Source: Jacaranda mimosifolia
Taxonomy: Eukaryota > Streptophyta > Magnoliopsida > Lamiales > Bignoniaceae
Length of the DNA stretch: 64,000 nt
Reading direction: 5' to 3'
Assembly: GCA_018894105.1 (NCBI GenBank)
Contig: CM032131.1
Location: 19,449,578 to 19,513,577 of the forward strand
Positions 20,401 to 32,164 of the stretch are shown one piece after another (positions within the stretch are counted from its first letter, which is position 1; every line of letters begins with the position of its first letter). The position numbers and the translations under genes were made by a program. The notes beneath the pieces were generated by a model. The model searched no databases. It was given only the letters and a program-made list of their open reading frames with translations, and was not told the origin of the DNA.

Positions 20401-22616
20401 CCCTTAGAGGAAAATAACAAGAAAGGCAAAAAAAGAGAAGAGATTAAATTACATCAGATTGCAACCCTCCTCAAGCACTTGCAAGAGACGCCCTAGAGAC
20501 CAAGAACAAATCTCCATTCCTGAAATTTTTAGCCAAAGCCTTTGATCCTTCAAAAAGATTGTGGATCGTATCCTCCTTGTAGCAAATGTGCCTCCAATTT
20601 TTAGCCTCTTATCCAATGTTGGTTCGAGTCCCTATTCCAGCAAAAAAATAGACAATTTTGTAACACCACAAGACAAAACTTTTAAAACAAGGATCGACTC
20701 TTGACTCCAACAAAATTTCAACAAAAAATTTGGGCGCCCAATACCGAGTTCCATTTCCCACAATTTCTAGCAAAGAACCTTCAGCCAGCTCAAAAGAACT
20801 AGGAGAGAAAAAAATACACAGTTTCCAAACCAAAATAGCTGATTCATAGAAAACAAATCAAAGTCCTGAGCCACATAGTAAGTAAAGCAAGCAAATTACA
20901 TCACAAAAAAGCAACCAAATCATGAAAATTCCAAGCCCAAGGCACAATTAGCTTCAAACTTTCATCATATTCAAAATTGAATTGCTTATCATATTACCAA
21001 ATTGCAGTTCAAACTATTAAAAGACCAACACAACCAACAATTGCAAAATGGGAAAAAGATCAATCACCAACATCCACAAGAATTTGATGCAATCTCCTAT
21101 ACATCAACAGAAGAATTTACAGCACAAAAGAACCAATAGCAGCAGCTGTAGAGCAGTAGTAAGCTCATGCAAAAATAAAAAATTCTAAGGAGCCAACAGT
21201 TCAATGTTTCTCGAATTAACATCAAAAGGATTCCAACAACCAAACCAATTCAGTAGTAGAATCCATCCCAACCATGAAGCAACAAAATCTACAAATGCAA
21301 GAAAATTTGAAACAAGGAGTTCAATAGCTTAGCTTTAGGAAATACAAAACAAAAGCAAACATGGCAATAGAAAGATAATTCTGAACTGTGGTAATTGTTT
21401 GCCAAAGAAAGCTGCAGTAATTGATTACTCTCAGTACTAATGGCCTTGAATCACAAAAGAATTGATTAGCAACTTAATACACTCAACAGGAGATCAATCA
21501 AGTTCATCAATATTATCTGGGCATTTGAAATGCCAACATAAAGCCAAACCACAGCACCACTCAAAATTCCAACACTATCAATTTTGAGGTATCAAGCTTT
21601 AAGCTGCTATAGATGAAATTTTACACAGAAAATACATACATGTATATATGTATATATATATAGAATAATAGAACTGAGGAAAATTTACGAGAGAAAAATA
21701 TCCAACAACCTTCAATCTTACCCTATGATGAATAGCCATTCCAGCACCAAAATGAATGCAGAAACAAACCAACTTCGAGAACAATACAGACAACAAGATT
21801 CATGTTAGCCTCATTGGTCAAAGACCACATAAAAGCTTGAGCTTACGACTCAAAATAGAGAATTGATTGCTATCCAAATATAATGAGAATACAAATGATA
21901 AAGAAAGTGATAACTTAGGGCAAGATTCGGACCCCCATGCCATAGCTGGAATTGCTCGAACATATATTCTCAAATTCAATACCATCAGAAAAAATGTCAC
22001 AATATATAGAATATTTACTGAGAATATAGAATATTCTAACCTGAGCACCTCCAACTTTAAGAATATGAGTGACGCCTGCTTTCTTAGCATAATAAAGAAC
22101 CTCCTACAACAATAAATAGTAGGTGAGCCATGTAAAATCAAAATTGTATTACATCAAGATAGGAACAGCAACCTTACAAATGCTGTTGTCTTGAGCTAGA
22201 GAAGTTGCAAGTACAATAGTTTAACATCTAGCAATATGGGTAGGCTGATGTGGAAAACAAATATTAGTAAAGTAGACTGAAATCATAAACATCAGAGTAG
22301 TTGAGGGCAATACAATAGTGCCACCAAGAACATAAAGACCTACAGATGAAATGCTCCTTGCTATCCTTTAACATCTAACACCCTTGGCAAGATAGATATA
22401 GGTTATTTCCAAAATGAATCAGCAGTCAAGATTTAGATAGACATAGGTTAAGTCCAAAATAAACAGTAGTCAAAATGGCAGCAATAACCATAGGACAACA
22501 ACTATTGCAAAGTTTACAATAAGATAGGATTGTATCAACTAATCAGTTTATAGTGAGAGCTCATAGAAACCTAACATGGTTAATGGGGAAAGTAACTATT
22601 CATACCTAATGACTCA
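20401..22616. other. CACTA internal region, no gene recognised (left)
   Basis: Only short ORFs without recognisable similarity. The base composition on the + strand is A- and C-rich (many CAA/CCAA words), which on the - strand would suit an untranslated or intron-containing 3' part of the transposase gene. Nothing more can be supported. Confidence 0.35.
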
Positions 22617-23460
22617 CTATTCCAAGTTAATATCTACATAAGCTTGAGATACTGATTCATCATCAATACCCTAATATTCAGCTAAGGTGTCATCTTCTTC
22701 CTCATCTTCTTCATCATCTTTATCATTATTGGCATGTCGGTTGATTATATTTTCAGCAATTTCAATTTCTAGCAGAGCTTCATCACTATGGAATACCGAT
22801 CTAACCTCTTGTGCATTATCTTGAACTTGAACATAGCATAATTTTCTTGTTGATATACATCATTTGTATTAGATTCATTTTCATTAGTAAATTGAAGAAA
22901 AGATTGGTCAACATATGTCGATGTTGTGCACTTTGCACCAGTTTCCAGTACCCACCTAGTTTTGTATTGTTAACATAGAAAACCCGAGTTACTTGATTTA
23001 CTAACACATAAATTTCACTTTCATACCACAATTTGCCCACATTTATGCTAGTGAAATCACCATCTATCCTCACTGGTTTATGTCGATCTAAATCAAACCA
23101 TTTACACTGAAATAATACACACCGAAAGGTAAAGGAATAACTCAACTCAATAACATCTTTTAAGACTCCATAAAACTTGATCATTTTTCCCTTATGTAAG
23201 GATTCCGTGTACACACTTCGCTATTTTGTATCACTCGTCGACTATCCCTTTTTCTAGTTAGATACTTTACTCCTACTATGCACCCACTACATTTACTGCG
23301 ATAATTAGGACCTGATGCAAGTGCAAGAAGTTCGTCAGTAGCTTCGGAGAAGTTCAAACATCGAAGTTCTTTAATATAACATTTACAAAATAATGAAAGC
23401 TAGAACTTATATACAATAAAGAAATAATCTCCAATGAAGCTAAACTAAATGTAAATTTAA
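22617..23460 (-). pseudogene. CACTA TNP2-type transposase, C-terminal DUF4216 region
   Basis: Read on the - strand: 'ELLALASGPNYRSKCSGCIV', 'GVKYLTRKRDSRRVIQNSEV', then after a frameshift near 23205 'MIKFYGVLKDVIELSYSFTF', 'VLFQCKWFDLDRHKP', 'YESEIYVLVNQVTRVFYVNN' and 'GGYWKLVQSAQHRHM'. This is the DUF4216 pattern (YYGxLxDIIELxY...VLFxCxWxD) that forms the C-terminus of plant CACTA transposases. An acidic tail ('DKDDEEDEEEDDTLAEY') ends at a TAG at 22619-22617. The catalytic transposase_21 domain was not found in the element, so this is a remnant that helps orient it. Confidence 0.8.
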
Positions 23461-26039
23461 GATCTTACTCAATTATCAAACTATGAAGCGAACTGTATCT
23501 TTTGCCTTGCCTCCCAACCAATAGGATTTTCTCACTTAAGTTTTTCTTCTTGCTTCCTCAACAACAATAAAAATATAAGTTAGTAATCTAATATTAAATA
23601 TGATTTTATTTTTTTTAAAAAAACACTATAGTTACCTCAAATACGGTGTTATCTCCATACAATTATTTAGAACAAATCAGTGCAATTATTTATTCATTTA
23701 TTCTTAATTAATATAGTCTTATAATTTTTTATTTCTTGTGTTTTTAATTAATTAATAAATTTAACTAAATTTAACTAATTATTTTTAATTTGTTTATTAC
23801 TTTAATACTATTTAAAAATTCTTGTTTTGAAATGTATATAAAAGTTTCTACATTTTTTCAACAAAACTTTCTAAAGCTTAAAATTTTATTAAATAAAGAT
23901 TAGTTTGACTTATATTTTTGCTGAACTTTCAGTTTGTAACGGTAAAACAATCATCTTACTGATCTTAGCCAGTCTATACAATGATATGATAGTTGAATTT
24001 TGCTGTCAACTTTATGTCTTTTGTCCCAAAAGAAAATTTCAGAAATGTTTGTTTGTAGAGGACAAATTTTTACTAAGTTTCCAATATGTGTGTGCGTGTC
24101 TAAAATAGACTAAAATTGTTCATAGCAGCTGGGCTACAAGATTGGAGTTGGTATTGGTCATTTTCGTAGTCGGATAAATTAGTAAGTATTGTGTGGGAAG
24201 GTCTAATTGTTCAGCATAAGACCTGAGTCTATATATCTGGGTAATTTTTATATATGTCCTCATACAAATTTTAGGTTGGGGAAAAATAGATTAATCTTTG
24301 TGGTAGCTATGTAAAAAAACAAGGACATACATTTCATCATCTAACTCATATTTAAATTATCATTATTGATAATTATATAAAATTATAGTTAAAATTGTTA
24401 TGATAATCAATTATATATATATGATAACAACAAAAATCTTATTGCAAATTGCAGTAACAACTTTTACTGTGTAAAGTTATATATAGTTCGATTATGATTG
24501 AATCTATTCCTTCCCCATAGACAAGGCGACTAAAAATAAACATACATTGTATCTCAAGTAGTAGTACTCAAACAAGACAAGCATCCCTTATTTTTTATAG
24601 GAAAGACACAACACATTATATCCTCACAAAAAAACATATATTGTAACTGAATTGTCATTATCTGTGTCATAAATTTGTCAGTGATAATTTAAACACTATA
24701 AATACATTGATGAAGTATTATATATAATGAAAACTTAAAGGTATTCATTATTATTAAACTTATAAGACCAATCGTTGCTATAAAAATCACTTAATACATA
24801 TTCTTTTGTCTTTCAAATGAAAGATACGATACCAATTTTAAATATATCAAATTACTCCTTTTTGCTTCTCCTATATATTCAATAAAACTTATATGTCTAA
24901 ATAACGACTATATATTCAAAAACTACCATTTGCCATAACATATGCTCAATATTTTAATAACTTGCGAATTATTTTCTTTAATTAGGCAATGCACCATAAA
25001 ATTTTTACTTTATGTTACTATTATCTTCGTGATCATACAAATTGTATATATACTATATGTATATATGTCACTTTTTAGTATAATAAACATGATAATATTA
25101 TACATATTATTCAAACATATATCATGTGTGTGAGAATTACTTATAAACAACTACTAGTATAATTATAGGTATATATTAATTTGTTTATATTGGGTTTGAG
25201 TTAAAATTTCTAATCATATGATTGGATTTGTACCGCCAGACAAATCTTACATCATGTTCCATTAGGAAAATCCCTCCCAAATTCAACAACAATTCAAATG
25301 TGGTATTGCATGCACAATAAAAGTACTTGGTTAATTAGATTCACACAACAGAATAATAGAAGAATATTGCAACTTATTACATCCACAAAATTGCCAAACA
25401 GTGAAGTGATCAACACTACAAAATCTAGAAGGTCCCATGCTAAATTAATGGTCATCCCTTGTTACATGATTTCTTGGTTTCTAGACATAATCATTATTAC
25501 ACAAGAGAAATGTATATTTTTGTATAATGATTGGTCAAAAAATCTAGGGTAAACTTCTAGATGAGTTTAATATCAAAATAAATCATTATATTGTGCTTTC
25601 ATCACCAATTCTGACCCCAATTCTTTTAACAAATGATATTTTCCTACATACCGTTCTCCAATGCCATTGATATCTTATATAAGATGGAATGAAGCACCCA
25701 GCCTAGCTTATCTCATCACTTAAAAATATGAAAATCAAGGAATATTTAATTGCAAATAGAAGCTAACACAAAGAACTATTGAATACTTGACAAAAATGCA
25801 TTAAGGGATTATAAAATTAGATCCAAGCAAGAAATGACAAATTTGATTACAAAAAACAAAGGAGGACGAAACAATTTTTAGGATCTAGAAGCATTGCCAA
25901 AAGATTTACTCTGCCCCCACAAATTGTATTACTATCAGCCCTACCAAGCAACATGTACCTACACAAGCTTGATCAGGACATGGGGAGAATTTGATAGAAG
26001 TACAAAATTCTAATTTCTTAGAGAATTAGATCAGTTAAA
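23461..26039. other. CACTA internal region, AT-rich, no gene recognised
   Basis: Very AT-rich with chance ORFs only. The region where the main transposase exons would be expected on the - strand shows no recognisable transposase domain, so it has probably been deleted or replaced. 23700-23775 is closely similar to 27759-27834. Confidence 0.4.
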
Positions 26040-26660
26040 GGAGGTTCCATTTCAATCGTTTCCGAAGTCTCAATGAGCTTGTCCAACAAAAGGCAACCTA
26101 GTTATTTCCTCAATGTAGAAAAAATGTACTTATGGCAAGAAACAACATATATGTATAATTTTTGGAATCCTTATCAACATTCTGTAAAACCTCCAAAAAT
26201 TCCATCACCCAAATCCAAATTTCGTAAACCTAATCTCTACAAAAGCGCGAAAATCAAAGAATTTGGGAAAATGGTGATCGAAACATTACGTAAAGATCTG
26301 ATGTTCACTCTGTTTTAGCCTTCGAAGGAAGTGTTTTGCCGCAACTTGGGATTGAATGGAGCGACAGCAATTCCCACACAATACTGACGCAAGTGCTTGA
26401 ATTTTCAGCAGTGCCCATGTGGATTTCTTTGGTGGATTTGGAGCCCAGCGATTGTGGAGAAGAGAGATATTAGAGGAAAGTATCTTAGGGTGTGGAGGAG
26501 AGAAGAAAAAATTCAGCGAGAGAAATTAGAAATGCTTGGCTTTGAGAGGTGGAATAGACCAATTTGAGATTAGCGATTGAGAATAAGGAATGAAAAATTA
26601 GGGATTATTGATTAGGGATGAAGAACAGGGATGACCCAACCTCCTCTCTCAACGCTGATT
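26040..26660 (-). other. Less AT-rich segment inside the CACTA element, possible leader and first exon on the - strand
   Basis: On the - strand the segment has a pyrimidine-rich leader-like stretch (CTCTCCTCC..., TTCTTCTCTCC...) followed by an ATG near 26431 opening a 37-codon frame, then AT-richer sequence. This looks like the 5' part of a transcript: either the second CACTA gene or a captured host gene. No domain was recognised. Confidence 0.25.
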
Positions 26661-28899
26661 CACTTCAATTGTTAGACATGTATTTTTCTTTTCTTTTCTT
26701 TTCTTTTCTTTTTTTTTTGTTTTTTTTTTATCCAGCGATTGTTAGACATATAAATGAGAAAAAAAATATTACAATCCAAAAAGGAAGGTGGCAATTATAA
26801 TTTGACATTTAATATTTTAGGCTTGAAAAAATATTTGTTCATTTTTTTTTATTGAAAAGAGAGAAAAATTATAATAAGTTTTTCATGCTCAAAATTTCAT
26901 GTTTTTAAAATATATATTTTTTATATAGACATTTTTTAATATATATTAAATTATAATAATAAATTTTGGTGTTGAATTAATATATTTAATAGAAATTGTG
27001 AGTTTTTATGCACATTGTCTCATTGTATATATAAACTAGAATGTGTATTCTATGTTCCCAAAACTTTCTAAAATTTTAAATTTCATTAAATAAAGATAAG
27101 TTTAATTTTTAAATAAATTCAATAACAAAATTTTAATTTAAGATCATTTTCTTAGATAAAAGGCATGTCATGAATTAATGGGGCGAACTATCGATTCTTT
27201 CTTCTTAATTTAACTAAATTTAGAGATGAAACTTTAGAGATTTCATTTTTTTCTTAATGCCTTCAATAAAAAGTAATGCTAGCTTTTTAGTTTTTTGACA
27301 GAAATTAGTATTTGTGTAATTTAAGTATACTATAATAAATATGTATATATAATAGGTTTAGGCTTAAGCAAAACTTATCTCGACTAACATCAAACTATAT
27401 TAATTTGAAGTCATAATCTTAAATAAAATAAGTGCATTGTACTTCTCCTTATCCTTATGTAAGAGTCCTACCCCAAGAAAAGCTTTGTAATAATTTATTT
27501 TCATATATATTTATCATTAAGGACAACTTTGTAATGTTTGTACATATTAAATATAAATTTATTCTATATGTTTAGATCGTACATGCACATTTGCAATATT
27601 CGACGTATTATCCTCTCATTGGCCTGAATAATAATGTCCATTAGAAGAAAAAAAATTATCAGTGTATGACATATACAACTTCTTTTAAAAAAAAAATACT
27701 TAGTTTTTTAATTAATAACAAGTTTGGTTAAAATATATTTTTTGTTATTTGTTTACTTATTCTTAATTAATATAGTTTTTTAATTTTTTATTTCTTGCGC
27801 TTTTAATTAATTAACAAAATTTAACTAAATTTAACTTCAGCCATCTTATTAATTTTCAGCATTTTTATTTTTTTTGATTATTTTTCATTTAGGACATTTT
27901 AGATTTTTCTCAAATTCCATCTACGTTACAACTAGATTTATCATTTTAATTGACTTATTTTAATTTTTAAAAAAATGAGGATCTTTTTTCATAATTTCAC
28001 TAAGATAAAACTACTGAGAATCTATTAAGATAATTTTTTATATCAACAAAAAAATTCATCAAACTATTTTTAGTCAAAAAATCTATTCTATCAACTTTTC
28101 ATTTAAGAAAAATCTACCATTAACTGTATGCTATTTCCTAGAAGAAAATAGTTTTGAAGTTGTTAGTTAAGTAAATGTTTATATATTAATATTCACTTTA
28201 CGAAATTGTTTTTCTTTAGTTGTTTCCAATAAAAATAAAAAGTAAAAGATTGAGCAAAATTAACAACATTTCTTGAAGATGAGCAGAGTTTTGGGTGTGT
28301 GTGGCTAGAATTTTTTCACTGCAATTGATTTGTTGAGCTTGCACCACTTATTTGCTTTTATGTTTAAGTAACCAAAGTTGTGCAATTGCTGATCATCTTG
28401 GTTTAATTGTGAATAGAACCTTGGCACTTGGGAGAGTGCGACCTACCTCTTAATTGCTCAATCTGCCATAATGCCAAATCGAACCTGGGTCAATTGAGAG
28501 GTTGTTGTTCTCTTCTTGTATGTTGAATTTGTGTTGAAGTGAGGATTCATTCAAACCCTGAGGCTTCTTCCTTTAGCTGAAAATTGTTGCCACTTTGAGG
28601 AATCGATCTTGGGCCTGTTTTAGTTGTTTGCTAAATGTTCGATGGATTGAGGAGTCGATACCTGCCCTTTGCCTGGCGCCTAATAACATGAAATTGCTTC
28701 TCAATTTTATCATTTCTTGCTGAATTGGACGTCAAAATTGCCTCTTAATTGGTGGAGAAGCCCAATTTCACTAATAGTTGGAAGATTTGAATGTGGTCTA
28801 CCCATCTACAAATTCCTTTTTATATTTTTATTTTATGTATTTTCCTTTTCCTAGGAGATAAAACTTTTAATTTCTAGTATTTTCATTTTCCTTAGAGGA
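26661..28899. other. CACTA internal region, AT-rich, no gene recognised (right)
   Basis: Mostly simple AT-rich sequence. 28260-28800 is less AT-rich (T/G-rich on +, CTTGGCACTTGG-like words) but has no long ORF and no recognised similarity. Confidence 0.35.
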
Positions 28900-29570
28900 A
28901 TTTAGTTTTAATTAGAATTTTGTAAAGGAAGTAAGTACGTCCTTATTTAAGATTCTTGCTCAAATACTCCGGACTTGTAATTTCTTATTTGATTGTTAAT
29001 ATATCCTGAACTTATTTTCAGTATTTAACCATTTAATAAATCATCTAAACTGATTTTGATGTAAATTTTGCTTAAAAAATTAATTTAAGTATACAAAAAA
29101 TGAATTTATGATCACTAATTACAAATAAAGAACATTGGATTGATATGAGTACTTTTTTTAGTAACCATGTGAAATTGCTTATGGTAAATATTTTTCTTAG
29201 TAATCATAAAATGTTGGTTGCTATAAGTTTATTTTTAGCAACCGAAAGAACTAGTTGGTAATCATTAGATTAAAAGACCTACAGTAACCATACAATATTT
29301 TGTTGTTAAATTGATCGCAATTAATATTCATATTTAGCAACAATAAAAGTTGTCGCTAAATACCCCAATTTGGGTTGCTATACAACTGGCCAAGGTTGGT
29401 CAAATTATAGCAACAAGTTACAGCTACCAAAAATCGGTAGGTCACAAAAGTACTTATGTGACTTGATTTCAGCAACCATATTACTTTTGGCTACTAAAAT
29501 TATATATTTAGCAACCATTTTATCATGGTCACTGAGAATTTGGTCGCTAAAATCATTTTTTATTGTAGTG
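28900..29570 (-). repeat. Right terminal and subterminal repeat region of the CACTA element
   Basis: Inverted counterpart of 19575-20400. It ends ATTGTAGTG and contains TTTAGCAACCA, GTCGCTAAA and related words many times between 29150 and 29560. Confidence 0.75.
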
Positions 29571-30370
29571 AGCCTCATAGATATTTTACTAGAAAGGGAT
29601 GTTCAGCAATTCCTAATGACTACTATATGTATCTCTTGGAAAGTGATTCTAATATTGGTCCTGTAGTTGATCCTATCAACTATTCTAACGCTATGTCTAG
29701 TCCTTAATCGGACTTGTGGTTTAGTGCTATGAAGAATGAAATTCACTCAATGAAAAGGAATAATGTGTGGGACTTAGTTGATCGGCCCCAAGGTCGAAAG
29801 ACTATAGGTTGCATATGGGTGTTTAAGACTAAGTCAAACTCAAAAGGGAAGATTGGAAGATTTAAGATTAGACTTGTAGCTAAAGGCTTTACTTATAGAG
29901 TTGGAATTGATTATGGTGACATCTTCTTTCTAGTTTCCTCCAAAGATTCCTTTAGGATTATTATGAGTTTAATAGCTCATTTTGATATGAAACTCCACCA
30001 ATTGGATGTTAGGACAACTTTCCTTAATGATGACCTTGCTGAGGAAGCTTATATGACTCAATCGAGGGTTTTGTTTAAGAAGGGAAGGAATACCTAGTGT
30101 GTAAGCTGAATAAGTCAATTTATGGCCTTAAGCATGCTTCTCATCAATGATACTTGAAGTTTGATTAGACAGTGATTTCGTTGGACTTTGAGGAAAATAA
30201 GGTGGGCCATTGTATTTACCTCAAGACCACTGGGAGCAAATTCATATATTTAGTGCTTTATTAATGATATTTCGCTTGTTATTGGGTTTGTTTAATGAGA
30301 CCAAACCAATATTATGTCATAGCTATGAATGGCCTTAATAAAATATCATTTGGTTCTTGGACTAAAGATC
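29571..30370 (+). pseudogene. copia reverse transcriptase, N-terminal part
   Basis: Resumes the copia frame right after the CACTA insert: the linker motif RxSxRxxxIPxDY-like ('RKGCSAIPNDYYMYLLES') leads into RVT_2 (the copia RT family): 'AMKNEIHSMKRNNVWDLVDR', 'WVFKTKSNSKGKIGRFK', 'RLVAKGFT', 'DYGDIFFLVSSKDSFRIIMS', 'HFDMKLHQLDVRTTFLND'. After 30097 stops and shifts accumulate. The region of the catalytic YVDD motif (about 30240-30280) is disrupted and not readable. Confidence 0.85.
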
Positions 30371-30389
30371 CACCTTGATCGAATCTAAG

Positions 30390-31007
30390 GCTTGTTATGG
30401 CTTTCTCAAGTGAGTTTCATCGATCATGTTTTGGTTAGTTTTAACATGCAAACTTATAAACTTGGAGATGTGTCTATAGTAAAAAGTGATAAACTTAGCT
30501 TGGCACAATGCCCTAGAAACAAACTTGGGCAAGAGTCCATGAAAAGTGTTCCTTACTCTAGCATTGTTGGCAGTCTAATGTATGCACGAGTTTGTCCTAG
30601 GCGTGATATAACCTTTGCTATTGGTGTTCTTGGGCGCTATTCTTATAATCTAGGATAGGAACATTGAGTGGCTATGAAGAAAGTTTTGAGATATTTGAGA
30701 AAAATTCAAAGGATTTCATTTCAAGCTTTTAGTTGATGATTCAATTTCTAAGCCATTGAAGATTTATTGTGATAATGTTGATGTTGTGTTCTTTTCAAGG
30801 AATAATAAGTCTCTAGTACATCTAAAATATGTAGAGCTTAAATATCTCTTTGTGAGAAACTTGGTTAAAAATGCTATCATTATGATAGAGCATGTCGATA
30901 CGGACTTTATGCTTGCGAATCCTTTGACCAAGGGAATGAGACCTATTATTTTCAAAAGACATGTAGAACACATGGGTGTAATTGAGTTTTTTAATGCTTT
31001 AAACTAA
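30390..31007 (+). pseudogene. copia RT C-terminus and RNase H
   Basis: 'YSSIVGSLMYARVCPRRDIT' is the copia motif YxSAVGSLMYAMxCTRPDI, diverged. The end reads 'LKIYCDNVDVVFFSRNNKS' and 'VKNAIIMIEHVDTDFMLANP', close to the conserved IYCDN..A......N......KHI and LADxLTK signatures of copia RNase H ('LANPLTKGM'). The stop is at 31005-31007. A frameshift lies between the two halves (about 30655-30755). Confidence 0.85.
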
Positions 31008-31764
31008 GTGAGATATGTTTCTTCACTAAATTTATTACATTGAACAATTTGTTTTGTTGGGCTTTTATTTAATGCGAGATTCTTTTTCAACTGTTGATAT
31101 ATTTGTTATAATTGTATGCACATTTTTTCTATTGTATCTCACTTGATATATTTCTTGAGATTAGGTGTTGATCTTGAGAATTGAGTATGTCTCATAAATG
31201 ACACCATATTGTATTTTTAGTATTGAACGAGGTATACATGGCTTCTTTTGAAGTCGGATTTTACTGGAATTTCATATTGTTTTTAAAAAATCCATATCTC
31301 ACAAGCAAATCATGGATTTTCTTAGGCTTTTCTATTATTCAAGAGGCTCATATCTTGTAAGAGAATCAAATTTTCTTGGGATTTCATACAGTTCTAGAAA
31401 TCCATGTCTTACAAGAAAATTAGAGGACCAACAATGAAATAGCATAGATACTTGGGTCATATTTAGTTGTTATTTCTTGCTACACCACCTTGTTTGAATC
31501 CATGTCGGTGGAATTGCTAATATATATGTGACCATGGAAGGTCTTGTATTGATGAAAGATGCAATCATTGCCATGATCTAATATTAGTAAATTTTACTGG
31601 ACCGCATTGTGTTGGTAGTATTGTCTTGAGGCCGTATTTCTTTTCTTTAAATTTAGCCACAATCAATTTTATTTTTTTTGTAATTTAGCCTGAGAGTCGT
31701 TTTCTCAAACTTTACATTCTATTTTATTATAAAGTTACAATTAATATTTTTCCAAGTAGGAGAA
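31008..31764 (+). other. Untranslated 3' part of the copia element and polypurine tract
   Basis: No coding similarity. Diverged direct repeats of an 'ATCCATATCTTACAAGAAAAT'-like unit occur at about 31287, 31345 and 31398. The last bases before the LTR, AAGTAGGAGAA (31754-31764), form the purine-rich tract expected to prime plus-strand synthesis; copia elements often have AAGTGGGAGA here. Confidence 0.6.
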
Positions 31765-32164
31765 TGTTGGAATTTTATTCCTACATGTGGACTTCTATTA
31801 ATTGAATTTATTTTTAAAATAAAAACCGGCTAAATTAATGCGGTTAATGAGACATAACTCATATGACCAATTATTTTGACCCAATATGGTTAAGGCCTTT
31901 TATGTTAACAGACTTGGTATAACAGCTGGTGTATGCCCAACCTTAGAAACTCGTGATGAAAGGACTCTCTACAGTTTTATCTTATATATATTGTAGCTAG
32001 ATTCCCTATCTACTCCACGTTTTGATATTGCTATCTCATTAAAACTGTCAATTGTTTTGTGCGAGAAAGAGAGAAAGACTTAGCAATCAATTGTAAAATT
32101 ATAGGAATTATTGATCATCAATCTCATGACTCAAAATAGGTATCCCAAATAAATCAATCTAACA
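31765..32164 (+). repeat. 3' LTR of the copia element (400 bp)
   Basis: Starts TGTTGGAAT after the polypurine tract and ends ATCTAACA, giving TGTT..AACA inverted ends. It contains a TATATATA-type box near 31983 and an AT-rich end. No second copy is seen upstream in the window, so the limits rest on the polypurine tract and the inverted termini. Confidence 0.75.

Larger units (their letters stand above)
19575..29570 (-). mobile_element. CACTA (En/Spm-type) DNA transposon, 9,996 bp, nested in the copia element
   Basis: The left end reads CACTACAAGAAAAAATGGTT; the complement of the right end reads CACTACAATAAAAAATGATT. A 3-bp target duplication AGC flanks it (19572-19574 and 29571-29573), as expected for CACTA elements. 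The subterminal zones carry many copies of TTAGCGACCA/TGGTTGCTAA-like words in both directions. The only transposase sequence recognised is the C-terminal DUF4216 part on the - strand (22617-23460), so the copy is defective. Its coding strand is -, opposite to the copia host element. Confidence 0.93.
17950..32164 (+). mobile_element. Ty1/copia retrotransposon relic, split by a CACTA element
   Basis: The domains appear in copia order on the + strand: gag (about 17960-18565), GAG-pre-integrase (18575-18770), integrase core and C-terminus (about 18950-19574), RT (29571-30370), RT end and RNase H (30390-31007), a 750-bp untranslated stretch, a polypurine tract, and the 3' LTR. The copia order (integrase before RT) distinguishes it from the gypsy elements upstream. 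A CACTA transposon at 19575-29570 interrupts it. Protease and zinc knuckle are deleted, the 5' LTR is not found, and many stops are present. Confidence 0.85.
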
